Assembly: GCF_000211475.1 (NCBI RefSeq)
Contig: NC_015474.1
Location: 1,240,001 to 1,304,000 of the forward strand
Direction: 5' to 3'
Origin: Pyrococcus sp. NA2
GTDB lineage: Archaea; Methanobacteriota_B; Thermococci; Thermococcales; Thermococcaceae
Length of the DNA: 64,000 nucleotides
Below the pieces are notes generated by a model. That model was not told where the DNA came from. It was given only the letters and a program-made list of their open reading frames with translations, and did not search any database. Below are positions 1 to 9,229 of this stretch, piece after piece. Every line of letters starts with the position of its first letter. Positions within the stretch are counted from its first letter, which is position 1. Both the position numbers and the translations under genes were made by a program.

Positions 1-1226
1 GCAATATACATCGCTGGGATCATCGCGCTAAGGCCAAAGGCAATATCCGCCTGTATGCCAAAGTTCGATGTTACGTATCCCCCTCCAAAACTTCCAATTA
101 TAGCTCCAGTGGAGCATACTAGGTTATAGGAGCCAAACATTTTCCCTCTTTTGCTTTCAGGAGTTTTAGATGAAATTATTGAAGAGGAGGAAACGCTTAC
201 TATGGCCCAGCTGTAACCGAGGATGATGTAGGTGATTATGGATGCTACAAGGAATGTCCCTGGAGGCAATAGTGTTGTAACTAAAATTCCTCCAAGTCCG
301 AGGCCTCTTAGCAGTAAACCCGATGCATAATTTAGTAAACCTGTACCTATTATCGAGTTTGCAACTCTCTGGTACGTTAGGGCAGATGTTATGGAGCTCG
401 AGATGCTGACCAAATACAATGTCTCGCCATCAAGTCCCTTATCCCTGGCTAATGTTGGGAATTGGGTCATGACTGCCATTGAGCCTAGCCAAAATAGAAA
501 CGAAGATAGGAAGACTATTTTGACCTCTTCATCTTTGAAACTGGGTTTGGTGAGTGATATTTTCCGTGGATTAAATGTGAAGAGTGCTGGAAGTGAGAAT
601 CTAGCACCTTTTATGTGCAAAGGGGCCTCTCTAATTACTTTTATCGTTAGGATTCCAGATACAATTCCCATACTTCCCAGGATTAGGATTGCAATTTTCG
701 GATTTGCTAGGGTTATGAGGAGAAGTCCAAGGATTAGACCGCCGACCCATCCCAAACCTCCGAGTTTGTTGAATTTTCCAATTGCTCCATTGACTTCATA
801 TCTCCTGAACTCCCTGGAGATTAAAGCTAAAGGCAAGGGTATTGTTGCCGCCAAGAAGAACATGTAGAGGACGTTCATTAAAATGATCCAGGTTATTGAG
901 GTGTCAATGTTCATAACCAATGCCGAGAATGAACTTCCAAGTATTCCAGCGATTAAAAATATCTTCCTTCTCTTCAATCTATCGCTGAGTCTGCCCCAGA
1001 ATACACCTCCAATCATTGAGGCGAGGCTTCCTAACCCACTTGCAAGTCCAATATCTCCAGGACTTCCTCCTTCATTAACGATCATCGTTGGTATCAAGGG
1101 GGCCATTCCACCCGAAAATACCTTGAATGGAATGAATGAATAAAACCACTTACCCTTCTTTGTGGCCTTATGGGAATATTTTGCCTTTTCCCTTGATTTA
1201 AGCATGACTATAGTCTGCTTCCTCAT
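1..1226 (-). CDS. Major facilitator superfamily permease (3' end cut by window edge)
   Basis: Integral membrane transporter of unknown substrate. About 408 codons are visible and the C-terminus runs off the left edge. Reading the minus strand gives a Lys-rich N-terminus of about 27 residues, then hydrophobic helices. The loop after helix 2 has GRLSDRLKRRK (residues about 78-88), the MFS motif A. A second hydrophobic half follows, with its own short basic loop (SKRGKMFG). The ATG at 1226 is preceded by GGTGG, and a TATA box (1266-1273) lies at a suitable distance upstream. It is divergently separated from nothing: mtnA upstream is on the same strand but about 150 bp away and apparently has its own promoter. 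Family is sure; substrate is not. Confidence 0.85.
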   Translation of the reverse strand, partial: MRKQTIVMLKSREKAKYSHKATKKGKWFYSFIPFKVFSGGMAPLIPTMIVNEGGSPGDIGLASGLGSLASMIGGVFWGRLSDRLKRRKIFLIAGILGSSFSALVMNIDTSITWIILMNVLYMFFLAATIPLPLALISREFRRYEVNGAIGKFNKLGGLGWVGGLILGLLLITLANPKIAILILGSMGIVSGILTIKVIREAPLHIKGARFSLPALFTFNPRKISLTKPSFKDEEVKIVFLSSFLFWLGSMAVMTQFPTLARDKGLDGETLYLVSISSSITSALTYQRVANSIIGTGLLNYASGLLLRGLGLGGILVTTLLPPGTFLVASIITYIILGYSWAIVSVSSSSIISSKTPESKRGKMFGSYNLVCSTGAIIGSFGGGYVTSNFGIQADIAFGLSAMIPAMYI

Positions 1227-1265
1227 ATTTTCCACCAGTGTTGAAGGGGGCCGATGTCATCTGAG

Positions 1266-1273
1266 TATATAAA
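1266..1273 (-). promoter_or_regulatory. TATA box of the MFS permease gene
   Basis: TATATAAA on the plus strand reads TTTATATA on the minus strand. It lies about 40 bp upstream of the permease ATG, which predicts a transcript start near 1240 and a leader of about 15 nt carrying the GGTGG ribosome site. Confidence 0.5.
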
Positions 1274-1375
1274 CTCTTCGAAAGAGGTATTAAAAATGAA
1301 TGACTTTATAAAGAAGAGAAGCCATTTCAACAACGTTAATTGAAAAATAATAAAGAAGGTGGCACAGCTGGATAT

Positions 1376-2455
1376 TTAAGGTTTTGCAAGATCATTAAAT
1401 AGTTTTCTCAAGTTCCTCTTAAATGGAGGCCAAACGACACCTCTATCGGTTATTATTCCAGTTAAATACTTATGAGGCGTCACATCGAATGCTGGGTTAT
1501 AAACTGGAACGTCAGGAGCTATCTTGCAGCCCCCACATGTCAAAACTTCCTCTGGAGACCTCTCTTCAATGGGTATCTCCTTTCCGTTCTTCAGATTCAT
1601 GTCTATACTTGAGAGCGGAGCAACGGCAAAGAATGGTATTCCATGTTCCCTAGCTAACACCGCTAGCATGTACGTTCCTATCTTATTTGCAAAGTCACCA
1701 TTAGCAACTATTCTATCTGCTCCAACTATTACCGCATCAACCAACCCCTGTTGCATTACGAATGCTGCTGCATTGTCAACTATCAACTTAACGTTCAGGC
1801 CATCGTAGCTATATTCCCAAGCTGATAGTCTGGCTCCCTGGAGAACGGGTCTCGTCTCGTCTAGCCATAGAAGTTTTAGCGTTCCCTCTTTATGCATCAC
1901 TCTCACGACGGCTCCAACTGTTCCAAGATGGACTGTAGCTAAGCTACCCGCATTACAGTGCGTTAGAATATTACCTTCTGGAAGAACTTCAGCTCCATAG
2001 TGTCCCATTCTCAAATTAGCTTCGACGTCTTCATCCGCTATCTTTCTTGCCTCCTTGACTATTAGCTTCTTTATTTCCTCTAGTGGATCTTCTTTGTGCT
2101 CCTCAACAAGTCTTTTAATCCTGTTGAGGGCCCAGAAGAGATTAACTGCTGTGGGTCTTGTATTCTTTAAGGTCTCATAGGCCCTTTCGAGTCCTTCAAA
2201 GAACTCTTCCTTGGTCTTTGCTTTTGACGTCTCTGCATAAAGCGCCAACCCGAATGCCGCTGCTGCACCGATTGCTGGTGCCCCTCTCACTGTCATATTC
2301 TTTATTGCTTCCGCGACTTCTTCAACAGTTTTGAAAGCTTCAACTTTGAATTCTCTGGGTAATAACCTCTGGTTTATCATGTATACTGCCTTATCCCTGT
2401 ATTCTACACTCCTTGGAAGTCTTGTGAGATCTTGGGGCTTGTACTTTACATTCAT
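1376..2455 (-). CDS. mtnA: S-methyl-5-thioribose-1-phosphate isomerase
   Basis: Cytosolic isomerase converting 5-methylthioribose-1-phosphate to methylthioribulose-1-phosphate in recycling of methylthioadenosine, a by-product of polyamine synthesis. The 359-residue protein has the aIF2B/MtnA/R15P-isomerase fold, with RGAPAIG near residue 57, catalytic Cys167 in THCNAGSLAT and catalytic Asp247 in GADRI. Its length and long N-terminal domain fit MtnA better than the shorter R15P isomerase or aIF2B subunits. The ATG at 2455 has GGTGAG upstream. The MgtE-like gene lies 35 bp upstream on the same strand, so the two may be co-transcribed. A role in MTA recycling fits the presence of bpsA in this window. 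Confidence 0.9.
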   Translation of the reverse strand: MNVKYKPQDLTRLPRSVEYRDKAVYMINQRLLPREFKVEAFKTVEEVAEAIKNMTVRGAPAIGAAAAFGLALYAETSKAKTKEEFFEGLERAYETLKNTRPTAVNLFWALNRIKRLVEEHKEDPLEEIKKLIVKEARKIADEDVEANLRMGHYGAEVLPEGNILTHCNAGSLATVHLGTVGAVVRVMHKEGTLKLLWLDETRPVLQGARLSAWEYSYDGLNVKLIVDNAAAFVMQQGLVDAVIVGADRIVANGDFANKIGTYMLAVLAREHGIPFFAVAPLSSIDMNLKNGKEIPIEERSPEEVLTCGGCKIAPDVPVYNPAFDVTPHKYLTGIITDRGVVWPPFKRNLRKLFNDLAKP

Positions 2456-2490
2456 CTATCTCACCTTAACACCTTTAGAGACCCCTCTTA

Positions 2491-3684
2491 TTAAACTATA
2501 TGAACCATGAAAACTATGAACAGTGTTGAGAACACGTCTGAGAGCGTTGTTATCGTCGGAACAGTTACATTGTCCGGATCGAGATTTGCCTTTTCTGCAA
2601 GTATTGCGAGGAAGTAGGCTATCCACATGACCCCAAATGCAAATAAGGGGTACAGCAGGATAAACTGTGGGATTATAGTTGCCTTAACCTTCAGTATTGC
2701 CCTTGTGAGACTCATCCCAATTACGTTGCCTATTAGTCCAAGGGGAAATGCCAGGATAGAGTAAACAGTGATCTCCTTGAGAATCCTTGAGTTGAATATC
2801 CTCTCTATTCCCTCCAAGTGGAGTCTAGTGGATGTCTTAGCCCCAATTATGGAACTAAGATTTCCCGTTGTATCGAGAACCATTGGGTACATCACGCTGA
2901 ATATTGCGACTTTCTCTATGAGTTCACTGTAGCTCTCCAAGATGGAACCCGTGATGCTGGATAAAACTGCCAATCCTCCAATTATTGTAAGGAGCTCCTT
3001 GAATAGCCTTAAATCTTCTCTCTCAATTTTTGAAATTAGCTTTAACGCGATAACAATCAATAAAGCACCTATCGTAAATCCGAGGAATATGGATCTATAG
3101 GGGTATAGGAGTATAAAGGCAACGAGCAAGGGAATTGTAACAAGATCGGCAATTGACGTTATCACAGGAGCCGCAATTGCATCTGGATCTAATCCTTTTC
3201 TGTACGGGATTATCGTTGTAAATGCGGTAGCAACACCAAGGAGCAGGCTTGTATATATAGTCGAAACAATTATTATCAATAGGACAGCGATCGCAACCTC
3301 AACTTCTCTAACCTTTATCGTGCCTATAAACCATAGGAGCATGACTGGAATTAGGGATATGAGGATGCTCATAAGTACATTCTTCCAAACATTTCTATCC
3401 ATAATCTTGGGCTCTACTTCACCGAGGTAAAGTAAGGTCGAAAAGCGTGATGCCATTGCACCAAATATGTTTCCCCTCATTCCCATAAGGCCCGGTAAAA
3501 TTACCAAAATTATAGGGTACTTAGTCCTTATCAAATTAAAAAACTTGCCTAAAAATGCTCCTGCAAAGAAATCAAGCAATATACACACAACTAATGCTGG
3601 GAATGAAACTAGGAAGGCATTTCTTATTAATCCAGACTCCGTTGTATCTTCTAGCTTTATTTGGAGGCCCATTCTCATCACCAT
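2491..3684 (-). CDS. MgtE/SLC41-type divalent cation transporter
   Basis: Membrane protein of 397 residues with about ten hydrophobic segments arranged as two homologous halves. Each half contains the MgtE integral-membrane signature: LDPDAIAAPVITSIADLVTIP in the first and LDPDNVTVPTITTLSDVFST in the second. The soluble MgtE N-domain and CBS domains are absent, as in SLC41-like and archaeal two-repeat members. It probably moves Mg2+ or another divalent cation. The start at 3684 has GGTGAG about 9 bp upstream, but ATGs at codons 3 and 5 are also possible. It faces the divergent KH-domain gene. Confidence 0.8.
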   Translation of the reverse strand: MVMRMGLQIKLEDTTESGLIRNAFLVSFPALVVCILLDFFAGAFLGKFFNLIRTKYPIILVILPGLMGMRGNIFGAMASRFSTLLYLGEVEPKIMDRNVWKNVLMSILISLIPVMLLWFIGTIKVREVEVAIAVLLIIIVSTIYTSLLLGVATAFTTIIPYRKGLDPDAIAAPVITSIADLVTIPLLVAFILLYPYRSIFLGFTIGALLIVIALKLISKIEREDLRLFKELLTIIGGLAVLSSITGSILESYSELIEKVAIFSVMYPMVLDTTGNLSSIIGAKTSTRLHLEGIERIFNSRILKEITVYSILAFPLGLIGNVIGMSLTRAILKVKATIIPQFILLYPLFAFGVMWIAYFLAILAEKANLDPDNVTVPTITTLSDVFSTLFIVFMVHIV

Positions 3685-3815
3685 CCATCTTTCTCACCTG
3701 TCTGCATCTAGCTGGGTTTCGGTTTTTAATGTTTCTACACTAAGGAAAGATTTTTAAGTGGTCTCTATGTAGTGGTTTTAGCTTTCATTTTGATTCTTAA
3801 AATGGAGGTGAGAAG

Positions 3816-4328
3816 ATGAAGGCCCCGATCTGTGAGGTTTGTTTAAAGACCGACGGAATTCTTTGTCCTGCTGATGAAAAGAAGCTTGAACAGGGAATTA
3901 TAACTGAGTTGGATGTTAAAATCTCCAGGATGCTCTATAAGCTACTTGGGGACGCTGATATCGAATTTAAGAAGGCAGTGGAAGCCGGAGATCTTGTCGT
4001 TCTTATTGTGGGGGAAGGAGACGTCCCAATCGTAATAGGAAAGGGCGGTAAGAACATAAAGTTTCTCACAAGAGAACTCGGAAAAAGAGTTAGGGTCATA
4101 GAGGGAAGGGAAATCAAGGGGACTGAAGATGTTAAGAAGTTGGCAATAGATCTTCTCTATCCAGCTGGAGTCTTTGGAGTGAACATCGTCTACAAGCCTG
4201 ATGGTGGAAAGTATTACAAGATACTTGTGTTCGGCAGGGACAGGAACAAATTGCCAGAGAAGGCTGAAGTCCTTGAGAGTATACTCAGTCAGATAACTGG
4301 CGTTGAAGCGAAGATATTCTTCATTTAA
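3816..4328 (+). CDS. KH-domain RNA-binding protein (NusA-like)
   Basis: Protein of 170 residues with a KH domain whose GXXG loop is GKGG at residues 75-78, followed by a second NusA-like KH half (LLYPAGVFGVNIVYKPDGGKYYKILVFGRD). The N-terminus holds Cys6, Cys9 and Cys17, a possible metal site. It resembles the archaeal NusA/KH family that binds RNA. Archaeal NusA itself is somewhat shorter, so I do not assign nusA. The ATG is preceded by GGAGGTGAG, and an AT-rich promoter lies near 3750. It is followed 15 bp later by a small coiled-coil gene, probably in one operon. Confidence 0.75.
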   Translation: MKAPICEVCLKTDGILCPADEKKLEQGIITELDVKISRMLYKLLGDADIEFKKAVEAGDLVVLIVGEGDVPIVIGKGGKNIKFLTRELGKRVRVIEGREIKGTEDVKKLAIDLLYPAGVFGVNIVYKPDGGKYYKILVFGRDRNKLPEKAEVLESILSQITGVEAKIFFI

Positions 4329-4343
4329 ATTTATTCCTGGGCG

Positions 4344-4742
4344 ATGAGGATTATCATAAAACCAGATAAGGGTTTTGGAAGGATAAAGGTTGAGCTTGGG
4401 AAAGATGTGACTAGGGAAATCTTGAGAATAAGTGAAGAGTTTGGAATTCCAATTGAAGAAGTAATAAAGTTGGCGATTCTTGGGGAGTTTAAGGAGCCCT
4501 CTTCTAATGTTGACGAACTTGAGAGAGAGGTTAAAGAGCTTGAGAGAAAAGTCTGGATGCTTGAAAAGGAGTTTGCACCCCTTAAATTTAAAGCGTACAA
4601 TCTAACTCAGGAGAATAAGTTGCTGGCAATAGAACTTTCTGGATTATTGGCAGAAAATGTTCAGCTCAAAAGATTCTTGAAGAGAAAGGTTGAGTATAAC
4701 AAGGAGTTAAGGAAGATAATCTCTTATTATATGGGGATATAA
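4344..4742 (+). CDS. Small coiled-coil protein, function unknown
   Basis: I do not recognise this 132-residue protein. It starts with a basic beta-like segment (about residues 1-20), then a helical part rich in Glu and Lys with heptad-like leucines from about residue 52 to 110, consistent with a coiled coil. It ends with a basic tail. It follows the KH-domain gene by 15 bp, so it may share its transcript and be an RNA- or DNA-associated partner. That is only context. The ribosome site before the ATG is weak. Confidence 0.65.
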   Translation: MRIIIKPDKGFGRIKVELGKDVTREILRISEEFGIPIEEVIKLAILGEFKEPSSNVDELEREVKELERKVWMLEKEFAPLKFKAYNLTQENKLLAIELSGLLAENVQLKRFLKRKVEYNKELRKIISYYMGI

Positions 4743-4803
4743 TTTTTGGGTTTGTTTCTCAAAGAAAGTTAAACCTTATATACCTTCCTTAAAATCTCCT
4801 ATA

Positions 4804-4887
4804 GGCGCATGATGAAAGGGACTGGCCCTGAGCGGATGATGAAATTATTTGTGCGGAGTTGATGAAGAGCCCTATGAGCGCTGACGC
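4804..4887 (+). ncRNA. C/D-box guide RNA with three C-like and three D-like boxes
   Basis: The sequence shows C box ATGATGA (4809-4815), a 12-nt spacer, D' CTGA (4828-4831), C' ATGATGA (4836-4842), an 11-nt spacer, CGGA (4854-4857), a third TGATGA (4860-4865), a 15-nt spacer and D CTGA (4881-4884). Spacers of 11-15 nt fit 2'-O-methylation guides that pair with rRNA or tRNA. GCG before the first C box can pair with CGC after the last D box. AGCG/CGCT can alternatively close a second, downstream C/D unit. A TATA box, TTATATA at 4776-4782, places the transcript start near 4804. The RNA overlaps the 3' end of nob1 on the other strand. It could be two tandem guides (a short one then a standard one). 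Targets were not identified. Confidence 0.65.
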
Positions 4888-5360
4888 TTTCTTGGTATTA
4901 ACTTAACTGGACTTCCACAATCTGGGCATATTCCCTCAGGAGGTTTCTCTCTGAATTTCCTTCCACAACCAATGCAAATGTATTGCCACTTTATGACCTT
5001 TTTAATTCCTCTCTTAAGGGTTCTGAATCTAAGTCCCAGGATTCTAGCTATGTTCTGTACATTGTAATCATCAGTGAATATTTCAGCTTTAAGCTCATAG
5101 GCAAGGGCAAGAACTTCTATATCTGCCTCGCTTAACTCTTCAAGCTCTCCAGTTTTGATTGCAATATCTTTTATTATCTTAATGGCCTCCCTAGATGGTT
5201 CAACAACCTTAACCTTGCCTGCAGATATTAGACTTTCCAGGAAGATTCTTGATTCCCTATCTCTAACCTCCTCAATCACCCTTGGGGTTGTGTATCCTTC
5301 GACCTCTACACCTTGAATAAAAACTGAAGAATCTAGAACGAGCCTCAAGTTGAACAACAC
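4872..5360 (-). CDS. nob1: Ribosome-biogenesis endonuclease Nob1 (PIN domain plus zinc ribbon)
   Basis: Archaeal Nob1 homologue that cleaves pre-16S rRNA at the 3' end of the small subunit RNA. The N-terminal PIN domain has the first acidic residue in LVLDSS (Asp10), more acidic residues in [14 protein letters not shown] and [11 protein letters not shown], and a C-terminal zinc ribbon of two CxxC pairs (CIGC and CPDC) near residues 130-152. Length of 162 is typical. The start is uncertain: GTG at 5360 overlaps the end of serS by 16 bp, and TTG at 5348, with AGGTG about 9 bp upstream, is an alternative. It is translationally coupled to serS. Its 3' end is overlapped by a C/D-box RNA on the opposite strand. 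Confidence 0.85.
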   Translation of the reverse strand: MLFNLRLVLDSSVFIQGVEVEGYTTPRVIEEVRDRESRIFLESLISAGKVKVVEPSREAIKIIKDIAIKTGELEELSEADIEVLALAYELKAEIFTDDYNVQNIARILGLRFRTLKRGIKKVIKWQYICIGCGRKFREKPPEGICPDCGSPVKLIPRKRQRS

Positions 5361-6715
5361 CTACCCTTCTTTTTCTCAACAGGAACGATTTCCTTGAATC
5401 CAGTATACTTCCATAGAACCTTTGGTATCTTCACGGTTCCATCTTCTTCCTGATGGTTCTCGAGGATCGCGACTATTGCCCTCGACGTTGCTATCGCCGT
5501 TGAGTTCAGAGTGTGCACGTACCTTGGCTTTTCATCAGTTCTGTCCCTGAACCTTATGTTGAGCCTTCTTGCCTGCCAATCGGTACAATTGCTTGCCGAG
5601 ACTACCTCTCTAAACCTTCCCTGTCCCGGCATCCAAGCTTCAATGTCATACTTCTTAGCAGCGACGTATCCAAGATCTCCCGTACATATATTGACAACCC
5701 TGTAAGGTATTTCAAGCTCCTGGAATAGCTCCTCAGCATTCCTTATGATCCTTTCATGCCATTCCCAACTCTCCTCTGGTCGAGAATAGACAAACTGTTC
5801 AACCTTGTGGAACTGGTGAACCCTGAATATTCCTTTAGTATCCTTTCCAGCCGTTCCGGCCTCCTTTCTGAAGCATGGGCTAACTCCAACGTAGAGGAGG
5901 GGAAGATCCTTTCCATCCAGTATCTCGTTTGCGTGCATTCCAGCTAAGGGGTGTTCCGCTGTTGGAATTAGGTAGAGGTCTTCACCTTCAACTTTGTATA
6001 TCACGTCTTCAAAGTCCTCAAATGTAGTTGATCCCTCCTCAACGAATCTCCTTACCATGTATGGAGGAATTACTGGGGTGAATCCTTTCTCTATTAGCCT
6101 ATCAAGTGCGAATCTTATCAGAGCGAGGTCTAATATTACTATCTCATTGAGGAGATAGTAGAACCTTGAACCGCTAACTTTTGCGGCTCTAGCAAAATCT
6201 GCCCCACCTAGGATCTCAAGTAGGTCAACGTGAAGCCTTGGCTTCCACTCTAAAACCTCGTATTCCATTTTTCCTTGGCTCTGCTCAAGAAATCTCTCTA
6301 AATGTCCTTTCCACACCTTGGCCTTTCCCCAAAATCTTATTGGAACGTTGTCATTTTCATCCTTTCCCACTGGAACCGTTGGGTGGGTTATGTTTGGCAA
6401 TCTCCATAGGTAGTAATCTATTCTCTTCCTTAGCTCTTCTACCTCCTTTTCAAGGGTCTCTATCCTTCTAACGATCTCTTTGCTCTTCGCGAGTAGATCA
6501 TCAATTGGCTCTCCTCTTTTTCTCTTATTTCCTATCTCTATTGCTATCTTGTTTCTCTCATGCCTTAGCTTATTTATTTCCTTCAATTTTGCTCTCCACT
6601 CGGCATCCAACTTAAGGATCTCATCTATCCACTTTACCTTCTCAAGCTCTCCTCTCTTTATGAGATCATTCTTTACGAGATCCGGATTTTCACGAATGAG
6701 TTTTATGTCCAGCAT
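5345..6715 (-). CDS. serS: Seryl-tRNA synthetase
   Basis: Class II aminoacyl-tRNA synthetase that charges tRNA-Ser. The 456-residue protein has the N-terminal long antiparallel coiled-coil arm (about residues 30-110, rich in Lys and Glu) that grips the tRNA variable arm. Motif 2 is [17 protein letters not shown] followed by HQFHKVEQF, and motif 3 is near the C-terminus ([17 protein letters not shown]). It is the ordinary bacterial/eukaryal-type SerRS rather than the methanogen type. The ATG at 6715 has GGAGGGG upstream. Downstream nob1 overlaps its stop. Confidence 0.95.
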   Translation of the reverse strand: MLDIKLIRENPDLVKNDLIKRGELEKVKWIDEILKLDAEWRAKLKEINKLRHERNKIAIEIGNKRKRGEPIDDLLAKSKEIVRRIETLEKEVEELRKRIDYYLWRLPNITHPTVPVGKDENDNVPIRFWGKAKVWKGHLERFLEQSQGKMEYEVLEWKPRLHVDLLEILGGADFARAAKVSGSRFYYLLNEIVILDLALIRFALDRLIEKGFTPVIPPYMVRRFVEEGSTTFEDFEDVIYKVEGEDLYLIPTAEHPLAGMHANEILDGKDLPLLYVGVSPCFRKEAGTAGKDTKGIFRVHQFHKVEQFVYSRPEESWEWHERIIRNAEELFQELEIPYRVVNICTGDLGYVAAKKYDIEAWMPGQGRFREVVSASNCTDWQARRLNIRFRDRTDEKPRYVHTLNSTAIATSRAIVAILENHQEEDGTVKIPKVLWKYTGFKEIVPVEKKKGRCCST

Positions 6716-6763
6716 ATTCGAGCCCCTCCATAATTAATTCGGGAACTAAAAATCATTTTTGGT

Positions 6764-7873
6764 TCAACAATTATAGCAGAGCAATGCAGCCCTTTTAAGT
6801 AATATCACCCTCTTCCCACCACTTTTGTCCAACCTATAAATTGATATCTTGTTCAGATGGTGAATCCTTTTCCTCTCAAGTGCAACAATACCAGTCTCTC
6901 TGAGAACCTTAACAAAATCTTCCCACCTTATGTTCAACCACTCCTTTAGCTCATCAAAAAGCTCCTTTTCAACCACTAGGTACAGTTTACCATCTATGAG
7001 ATACCTTATTTTTCTCTTTGGAATTTCTTTTCTGAGCCTCCACCTTGCGTGAGTGGGTGCCTGAACTGCAAGAATTGCCTTTTCCATCGGCTCACCATAG
7101 AGCATTCTGAGGAGAATCTCTGCTATATGATTTATTCTATTTGGGACTCCGACTATGTCTCCCCTGAGAACTATCTTCCTTCTTAGAACCTCTATTCCCT
7201 CTTCTTCCAATTTATCCCCTATCAATCCAGTTGTGCCCTTCTTGTCTCCTTTCATGTCTACTATCCCACCGATTATGAAGGCTTTTTCTTTGAGATCTCT
7301 CTCCGATAAAACTTCTTTAGCGTGAGGATCCAATAAGATAACTCTGCTTATTCCTTTCTCTCTTAAGAAATTTGATGTCTCCCCCCTATATCCGACAATT
7401 TTATTGAGGGGTAATTTGCTTCTACGTTCAAATTCTTCATTTAACCATGTTATAACGAGCTTTCTTGGTAGCATCATTCTCCTCATTACAGCGTATGTTT
7501 CCCTTGTCTGGAGCAGAATTTTGTCTTTCTCCTTTGGAATGTGCCTATCCCACAGCATTAGGTCAATTATTATGTAGGGATAATCGGGTAATCTACCCTC
7601 TAACTCTTTACCTGTCACCACGGGTTTAAACTTATCGAGCATGCAGGGCCTTACGTAAGCGAACTTTGAGCCTTCAACTTTTCTCCCATTTAGATCCCAG
7701 GCCTCAACAGTCGGTTCGTCAAGTTCAACTATGGCCCCGTCTCCCTCCAAAAGTAGTAGTGCCAGCTCTTGGTAGATATCCTTACCGGAGGGCCACTTCC
7801 TTGAGAGTGTTCCAACTTTCTCAATGCCCTTCTCCTGTAGTATCTCTCTTAAAACGTCTCCTGGCTTCTTCAT
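6764..7873 (-). CDS. trm10: tRNA (position 9 purine N1) methyltransferase Trm10
   Basis: SPOUT-fold methyltransferase that makes m1A9 and/or m1G9 in tRNA using SAM. The 369-residue protein has an archaeal N-terminal domain (about 1-105), the catalytic SPOUT domain (about 110-270) with FIIGGIVDMKGDKKGTTG and PNRINHIAEILL, and a C-terminal extension, as in the Thermococcus kodakarensis enzyme. The ATG at 7873 has only a weak ribosome site. The gene stands alone between serS and yjbQ on the same strand. Substrate choice (A or G) cannot be read from sequence alone. Confidence 0.8.
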   Translation of the reverse strand: MKKPGDVLREILQEKGIEKVGTLSRKWPSGKDIYQELALLLLEGDGAIVELDEPTVEAWDLNGRKVEGSKFAYVRPCMLDKFKPVVTGKELEGRLPDYPYIIIDLMLWDRHIPKEKDKILLQTRETYAVMRRMMLPRKLVITWLNEEFERRSKLPLNKIVGYRGETSNFLREKGISRVILLDPHAKEVLSERDLKEKAFIIGGIVDMKGDKKGTTGLIGDKLEEEGIEVLRRKIVLRGDIVGVPNRINHIAEILLRMLYGEPMEKAILAVQAPTHARWRLRKEIPKRKIRYLIDGKLYLVVEKELFDELKEWLNIRWEDFVKVLRETGIVALERKRIHHLNKISIYRLDKSGGKRVILLKRAALLCYNC

Positions 7874-7913
7874 CGTTCCGGAGCTGGAAACTTAACTTTT
7901 AAATGTTCCGGCT

Positions 7914-8327
7914 TTACTCTCCAACTATCTGGAGAATGACCCTCCTTCTCCTTGGTCTTGTGTCAAGTTCCACAAAGAATATTTGTTGCCACGTTCCTCT
8001 GACAAGCTTTCCGTCTATTATTGGGAAAGTTAAGCTTGGTCCTAGGAGTGTTGCCCTCAAGTGCGAATGTGCATTATCGTCGAATCGATTGTGAAGGTAC
8101 TCCCTGTCTTTTGGAATTATTTCCCTTAAAAATCTTCTAAAATCCTCGAGGAGTCCTTCTTCATGTTCTATGGCAACTATTGCTCCTGTTGCACCGGGGA
8201 TGAATACTGTTATCATTCCGTTCTTAACTCCACTCTCCTCAACGAACTTCTCAACTTCTCTGGTTATGTCAACTAGATCTATCTCGCCCCTAGTTGAAAA
8301 GTGAAGCTCTTTGCTAACGACTACCAT
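7914..8327 (-). CDS. YjbQ/UPF0047 family protein
   Basis: Small cytosolic protein of the YjbQ family, some members of which show weak thiamine-phosphate synthase activity. The family signature is at the C-terminus: LLGPSLTFPIIDGKLVRGTWQQI followed by FVELDTRPRRRRV, preceded by the conserved NAHSHLRAT histidines. I place the start at ATG 8327 because AGGTG lies six bases upstream; an in-frame GTG at 8336 overlaps that ribosome site. It sits 12 bp after thiR, which supports a thiamine-related role, though the true substrate is unsettled. Confidence 0.8.
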   Translation of the reverse strand: MVVVSKELHFSTRGEIDLVDITREVEKFVEESGVKNGMITVFIPGATGAIVAIEHEEGLLEDFRRFLREIIPKDREYLHNRFDDNAHSHLRATLLGPSLTFPIIDGKLVRGTWQQIFFVELDTRPRRRRVILQIVGE

Positions 8328-8338
8328 CTCTTTCACCT

Positions 8339-9229
8339 CTACAGGTAATTTTCTATTTTCTTTAACTTTCCTATCACCTCTAAAGGACTGCTACCAAAGA
8401 TGTAAACACAGGGTTCAACACCATGTCTTCCTGGATCTACGATGACATCAACTTCCTCCTTCATAAATACCTTAGATACTTCATTCTCAACTTCCTCTAT
8501 TGACTTGAGGTTTTGAGGGAGATACCTTACTTTGAGTTTTGCCATCTCTATAGCCCTCTTTACGTCCTCCCCGAATCTTATATTAATTACACTCCTTATC
8601 TTTGGATTGTATCTTGAAATCTTTACTAGTAATCGAGCTGTGTGCCTACTAACTCCAAATTCAGGTGGCATCGCATATGGTCTTCCCTTTATTACTGTTA
8701 TTCTCCCCGGAATTGCTGCTACTTCACTTTCGTCTCTTGGATTTGGTAAAGAATAAGCGAAATTGCTTCTTATTTCAGGTATCAGCTCTGCAAACTTTTC
8801 ATCTCTGAGAAGGATATCAAGAGCCCTAGATAGCTCTTCTATGACAACGTTCCTATCCGAGCTAATGATTATCTCTCTGCAGACATTCCTTGATATTCCA
8901 GAGTATCTTTCATAAGCTTCACAGAATTTGTCTTTTGTTAGGAATTCTAGGAAGCTCCTTTCTAAAATCTTCACTATTTCTTCTCTTTTTGCACCTTTCT
9001 TTATCATCTCCGCTATTGAAATTGCAAGGTTTTCAATGTCCTCTTCAATTTCCTTTAGAACCTGTGGGGGAGCATATCTTGTGATGTACTTACTAACCAT
9101 TGCCTGCGTTATCCCGAGTTCTCTCGCTATCTTGCTCTGTGAGAATCCCTGAGAGTTCAATATTCTAGCAACTTTTGCCCTTATCGCTGGTAAAACCACC
9201 TCCGCCCAAAATGTCGTCGGTGTCTTCAC
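8339..9229 (-). CDS. thiR: ThiR-type regulator: HTH plus ThiN domain
   Basis: Predicted transcription factor of thiamine metabolism. The N-terminus has a helix-turn-helix (about residues 10-50 with GFSQSKIARELGITQAMVSKY). The C-terminal ThiN domain (about 135-296) resembles thiamine-phosphate synthase and is expected to bind thiamine phosphate as effector. ThiN occurs fused to ThiD as an enzyme or to an HTH as regulator; here it is the HTH form. I place the start at GTG 9229, with GGAGGGAG 5-12 bases upstream; a TTG at 9244 is in frame. The start still overlaps the end of the upstream surface-protein gene by about 65 bp. yjbQ follows 12 bp later. Confidence 0.75.
   Translation of the reverse strand: MKTPTTFWAEVVLPAIRAKVARILNSQGFSQSKIARELGITQAMVSKYITRYAPPQVLKEIEEDIENLAISIAEMIKKGAKREEIVKILERSFLEFLTKDKFCEAYERYSGISRNVCREIIISSDRNVVIEELSRALDILLRDEKFAELIPEIRSNFAYSLPNPRDESEVAAIPGRITVIKGRPYAMPPEFGVSRHTARLLVKISRYNPKIRSVINIRFGEDVKRAIEMAKLKVRYLPQNLKSIEEVENEVSKVFMKEEVDVIVDPGRHGVEPCVYIFGSSPLEVIGKLKKIENYL

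Noticed and set aside
391-1143. Plus-strand open frames opposite the first permease gene
   Set aside because: They have no family features, while the minus strand reads as an uninterrupted MFS protein with motif A through the same region.
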